Positions 7,057 through 8,980 of a stretch of DNA of 8,980 nt are shown here, one piece after another. Origin of the DNA: Planctomycetaceae bacterium (GTDB lineage Bacteria; Planctomycetota; Planctomycetia; Pirellulales; Thermoguttaceae); contig JAISBG010000853.1 in NCBI GenBank assembly GCA_031266315.1, positions 1 through 8,980 of the forward strand, read 5' to 3'. A program made the position numbers and the translations under genes. Each line of letters begins with the position of its first letter. The first letter of the stretch is position 1. The notes below the pieces were generated by a model that saw only the letters and a program-made list of their open reading frames with translations, had not been told where the DNA came from and ran no database searches.

Positions 7057-8593
7057 CTGTTGTGTTTTGTGTTAATCGGTGATCTTCTTCAAGCAACGAA
7101 ACAGCATCAAGAAATTTTGTATAACGTTCTCCGTTCTTTTCTGTCCAAGCAGTGCCAAGTTCTCCATCAAAATCTCTTTCTTTTAACATCTTAAAAATTT
7201 TATTGTTTTGCTTTTTCAACGCTGCAAGACGCTGAATCCGTTTTGCCCAAGGCAACGTTAAAATCGTTTGACATTCCGCTAATAAACTGCGAGGAAATGT
7301 TTGCAATTCAGATTTTAATTTCAGTAATTCATCAAGAGATTCAAGGTTGTAAGGGCGTTCCGTCAAGATGGTTTTCGTACTAATATCCTTATCATAAAAC
7401 ACCAAATCCCGATTACGCCGTGCAGTTGGTGTGTCGAGCATGGATTCCGTGATATGTTCCCAATCAATCGCGGCAGATGTTGCTTCACCGTTTTTTTTAT
7501 CTTTACGAAATTTTCTTTTTGCGCTGCCAAGTAAACTTTCGGCGTAAGGAATGGACGTATGTAACGGAAGTGAAACATTCGTATAAGCAATTCCTGCACT
7601 GATTGTCAATTCACCGTTTGTTCCAACCCATAATTCTTTATGCTGTTTGCTTAAATCATTGAATTTTTCAATCAATGTTTTTGCAAAATCTAACGCATAA
7701 GACGAATGAATGATTACCGTAACATCATCACCGCCGAGAATAAGCGGACGAAAAGGCAACACGAGTAAATCTCCGCTAAAAATATTTTCCATATTTTCTG
7801 TTTTTTTTAACCAATCGACCCAAGAATTAAGCATTTGAACCAATGCTGTATAAAATGCTTCTTTCGTGCAATTGTCAAGTTGCCGACTCATTTCTTTATA
7901 CCAATCAGCTTTTTCCTTATCAGAATCGTCTTCGTGTACTTTTTCATACGCACGAAATTGCGCTCCCATATCGTTACCGTCGAGACAGACAATCGCCCAG
8001 CGGTTGCGGTCACCGAGTACTTTGCTGCCTAATTTTCCTTCCTCATCTTCGGAATCAATGTTGGAAAGAAACTTGATACACTGTTTGTTTCGTGTTTTAA
8101 TTTCTTTGGGTAAATCGTTCCATATTTTATCGAGAATTTTATTATCAAGAGAATCTTTTTTCCAAGTATCTGTTGCTTCGCGGCGTTGTTCGATAATTGG
8201 ATGAGTTCGTTTCTCCCAATCAGATGTCGGTAACATTCCTGACACGGCGTCCGGTTCTCCATCCAATGAATCAGAAGGAACGAAAGCGTAGAGATCATCG
8301 GCACAATGAACGGCATCGGAAAACGAATCGGCAGTTCCCAACCGCAAATCAAAACCGTATTCCTTTGATTTTTCAACAAGAGCGGATTTTATTTTATCAA
8401 TTTTATCTTTATTTTCGGAATGAAAAATCCCGCGACCGCCGCCGGTAAAAATGACTTCATTATTATGAGAATCAGCAGCCCAATCATCGAACTTGGCGAT
8501 CAACAGACTTGCACCGACAATGTATTTCAATTTTGGAACGCTGAAAATGAATTGCTGAATTCCTTTAATATCGTAAGCGAGATATTGTGTCAT
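7046..8593 (-). CDS. cas10: Cas10, HD-less, with intact GGDD cyclase motif
   Basis: The 515-residue large subunit of a type III effector. It starts directly with the first Palm domain: LAYDIKGIQQFIFSVPKLKY (5-24) and TGGGRG (50-55). The N-terminal HD nuclease domain of many Cas10 proteins is absent. The second Palm domain begins near 198 with WAIVCLDGNDMGAQF (199-213) and carries LILGGDD (284-290; DNA 7724-7735), the metal-binding site that makes cyclic oligoadenylates from ATP. ELTISAGIAY (328-337) and PYAESLLGSAKRKFRK (349-364) fit the core of that domain. A helical C-terminal domain follows (about 410-510). No paired cysteines suggest a zinc ribbon. Intact GGDD implies signalling; loss of HD implies no DNase of its own. 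Length and lack of HD fit III-D-like Cas10. The ATG lies in an ATGA overlap with the upstream small gene and has no ribosome site of its own, so translation probably depends on that gene. Confidence 0.95.
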   Translation of the reverse strand: MTQYLAYDIKGIQQFIFSVPKLKYIVGASLLIAKFDDWAADSHNNEVIFTGGGRGIFHSENKDKIDKIKSALVEKSKEYGFDLRLGTADSFSDAVHCADDLYAFVPSDSLDGEPDAVSGMLPTSDWEKRTHPIIEQRREATDTWKKDSLDNKILDKIWNDLPKEIKTRNKQCIKFLSNIDSEDEEGKLGSKVLGDRNRWAIVCLDGNDMGAQFRAYEKVHEDDSDKEKADWYKEMSRQLDNCTKEAFYTALVQMLNSWVDWLKKTENMENIFSGDLLVLPFRPLILGGDDVTVIIHSSYALDFAKTLIEKFNDLSKQHKELWVGTNGELTISAGIAYTNVSLPLHTSIPYAESLLGSAKRKFRKDKKNGEATSAAIDWEHITESMLDTPTARRNRDLVFYDKDISTKTILTERPYNLESLDELLKLKSELQTFPRSLLAECQTILTLPWAKRIQRLAALKKQNNKIFKMLKERDFDGELGTAWTEKNGERYTKFLDAVSLLEEDHRLTQNTTDDN

Positions 8594-8910
8594 CGTTTGG
8601 TTATGGTTTCGTTAAATTTTGATTTTGATCCGTTTGATTTGGCAATGTAACATCTTATTGTTATTGGAGTCAGATCATTTTCTTGATTTCTTGTCCACAG
8701 TTTTTTCAATTTTTTGCAGGTTGCGGAAATTGTTGATATATGGGCGGGAAAAATTTCTAGGATACTAATATGCCATAGAGAACCACTCATGTCAATATAT
8801 ATCATCATAAAAATTAAAATTTTTTCCATTAAACGTGGATTACGCTCATAAGGACGAATCGAATTGATCTCACGAAGCTCTACAGAAATATTATTGTTAT
8901 TCAAATTCAT
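8590..8910 (-). CDS. Small protein of unknown function with ParB-like N-terminal start, coupled to cas10
   Basis: A 106-codon gene from the ATG at 8910 (an in-frame TTG lies one codon earlier). The ribosome site is very strong: AGGAGGAG at 8918-8925, about 8 nt before the ATG. Residues ~8-28 (ISVELREINSIRPYERNPR) closely resemble the opening of ParB-like nuclease domains found in front of phage-type DNA methyltransferases. The rest does not: the expected 'VDAVAASI..FGFRQPIVVD..GVIVVGHTR' core is missing. NDLTPITIRCYIAKSN (78-93) faintly recalls the later ParB segment 'DLTPEQIKAYRIADN' at about the expected distance. No other minus-strand frame restores the core. The stop overlaps the cas10 start (ATGA), which argues that the frame is translated. 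It could be a decayed ParB domain kept as a leader cistron for cas10, or a recombinant gene with a new function. Function unknown. Confidence 0.65.
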   Translation of the reverse strand: MNLNNNNISVELREINSIRPYERNPRLMEKILIFMMIYIDMSGSLWHISILEIFPAHISTISATCKKLKKLWTRNQENDLTPITIRCYIAKSNGSKSKFNETITKR

Positions 8911-8914
8911 CAAA

Positions 8915-8927
8915 CATCTCCTCCTAG
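8915..8927 (-). promoter_or_regulatory. Strong ribosome binding site of the first gene of the operon
   Basis: The minus strand reads CTAGGAGGAGATG just upstream of the ATG at 8910, nearly a perfect anti-Shine-Dalgarno match. It is the strongest site in the window and decides the start of the small gene. The ATG inside this segment (8915-8917) opens only a six-codon frame, so it is not the start. Because cas10 has no site of its own, this one probably sets the translation level of cas10 as well. Confidence 0.7.
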
Positions 8928-8980
8928 AAAAAATAATTAAAAATTAAAACGTAAAATCTCCTTAATAGAAAATGGGGAAA
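8928..8980 (-). other. Upstream region of the cas operon, no clear promoter
   Basis: This AT-rich stretch precedes the first gene. A second Shine-Dalgarno-like AAGGAG (minus strand, 8956-8961) is not followed by a start codon at a useful distance. Several T/A-rich hexamers could act as a -10 box, but no convincing -35/-10 pair is visible inside the window. The operon promoter may lie here or beyond the right edge. Confidence 0.4.

Noticed and set aside
8029..8379. 116-codon minus-strand frame inside cas10
   Set aside because: It is an alternative frame of the Cas10 coding region, with no domain and no start signal; the Cas10 frame is supported by Palm motifs on both sides.
8680..8830. Frameshift explanation for the loss of ParB similarity in the small gene
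   Set aside because: The other two minus-strand frames hit stops almost at once after the NPR motif and do not show the missing ParB core, so a simple frameshift does not account for it; replacement or extensive decay is more likely.

Overview
The window is one end of a type III CRISPR-Cas locus, with every real gene on the minus strand. It is bacterial, of moderate to low GC by eye. The host cannot be named. The start of the first gene resembles the ParB-like domains that are common in phage-type methyltransferases and abundant in Planctomycetota, but this is only a weak taxonomic hint.

Reading the minus strand in the direction of transcription (right to left): about 70 bp of AT-rich upstream DNA; a 106-codon gene whose first ~28 residues look ParB-like and whose stop overlaps the next start (ATGA); an HD-less cas10 with an intact GGDD motif; a 696-residue protein that reads as a Cas7-Cas5(Csx10)-Cas11 fusion; a 466-residue double Cas7 (Cas7-2x); a 765-residue RAMP of the TIGR03986 type, a Cas7 with a large insertion; cas6; a 215-bp AT-rich leader; and the leader end of a CRISPR array that runs off the left edge. 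Spacing between genes is -4, about -11 (or +1), +17, +14 and 0 bp, so this is a tightly coupled operon of about 8.6 kb.

The gene content matches the fused-subunit type III-D variant architecture (III-D2/III-Dv-like) rather than III-A or III-B: there is no separate Csm2/Cmr5, Csm4/Cmr3 or Csm3 gene. Cas6 would cut the array transcript in its repeats, leaving an AUUGAAAC 5' handle. The fused subunits would build the crRNA-guided backbone, and Cas10 would make cyclic oligoadenylates on target recognition. No cas1/cas2, no CARF effector and no recognisable csx19 lie in the window. The order of domains along the operon is collinear with the single-chain type III-E effector Cas7-11 (gRAMP), apart from the Cas5 part, which makes the locus of evolutionary interest. 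The least explained element is the small ParB-start gene in front of cas10.
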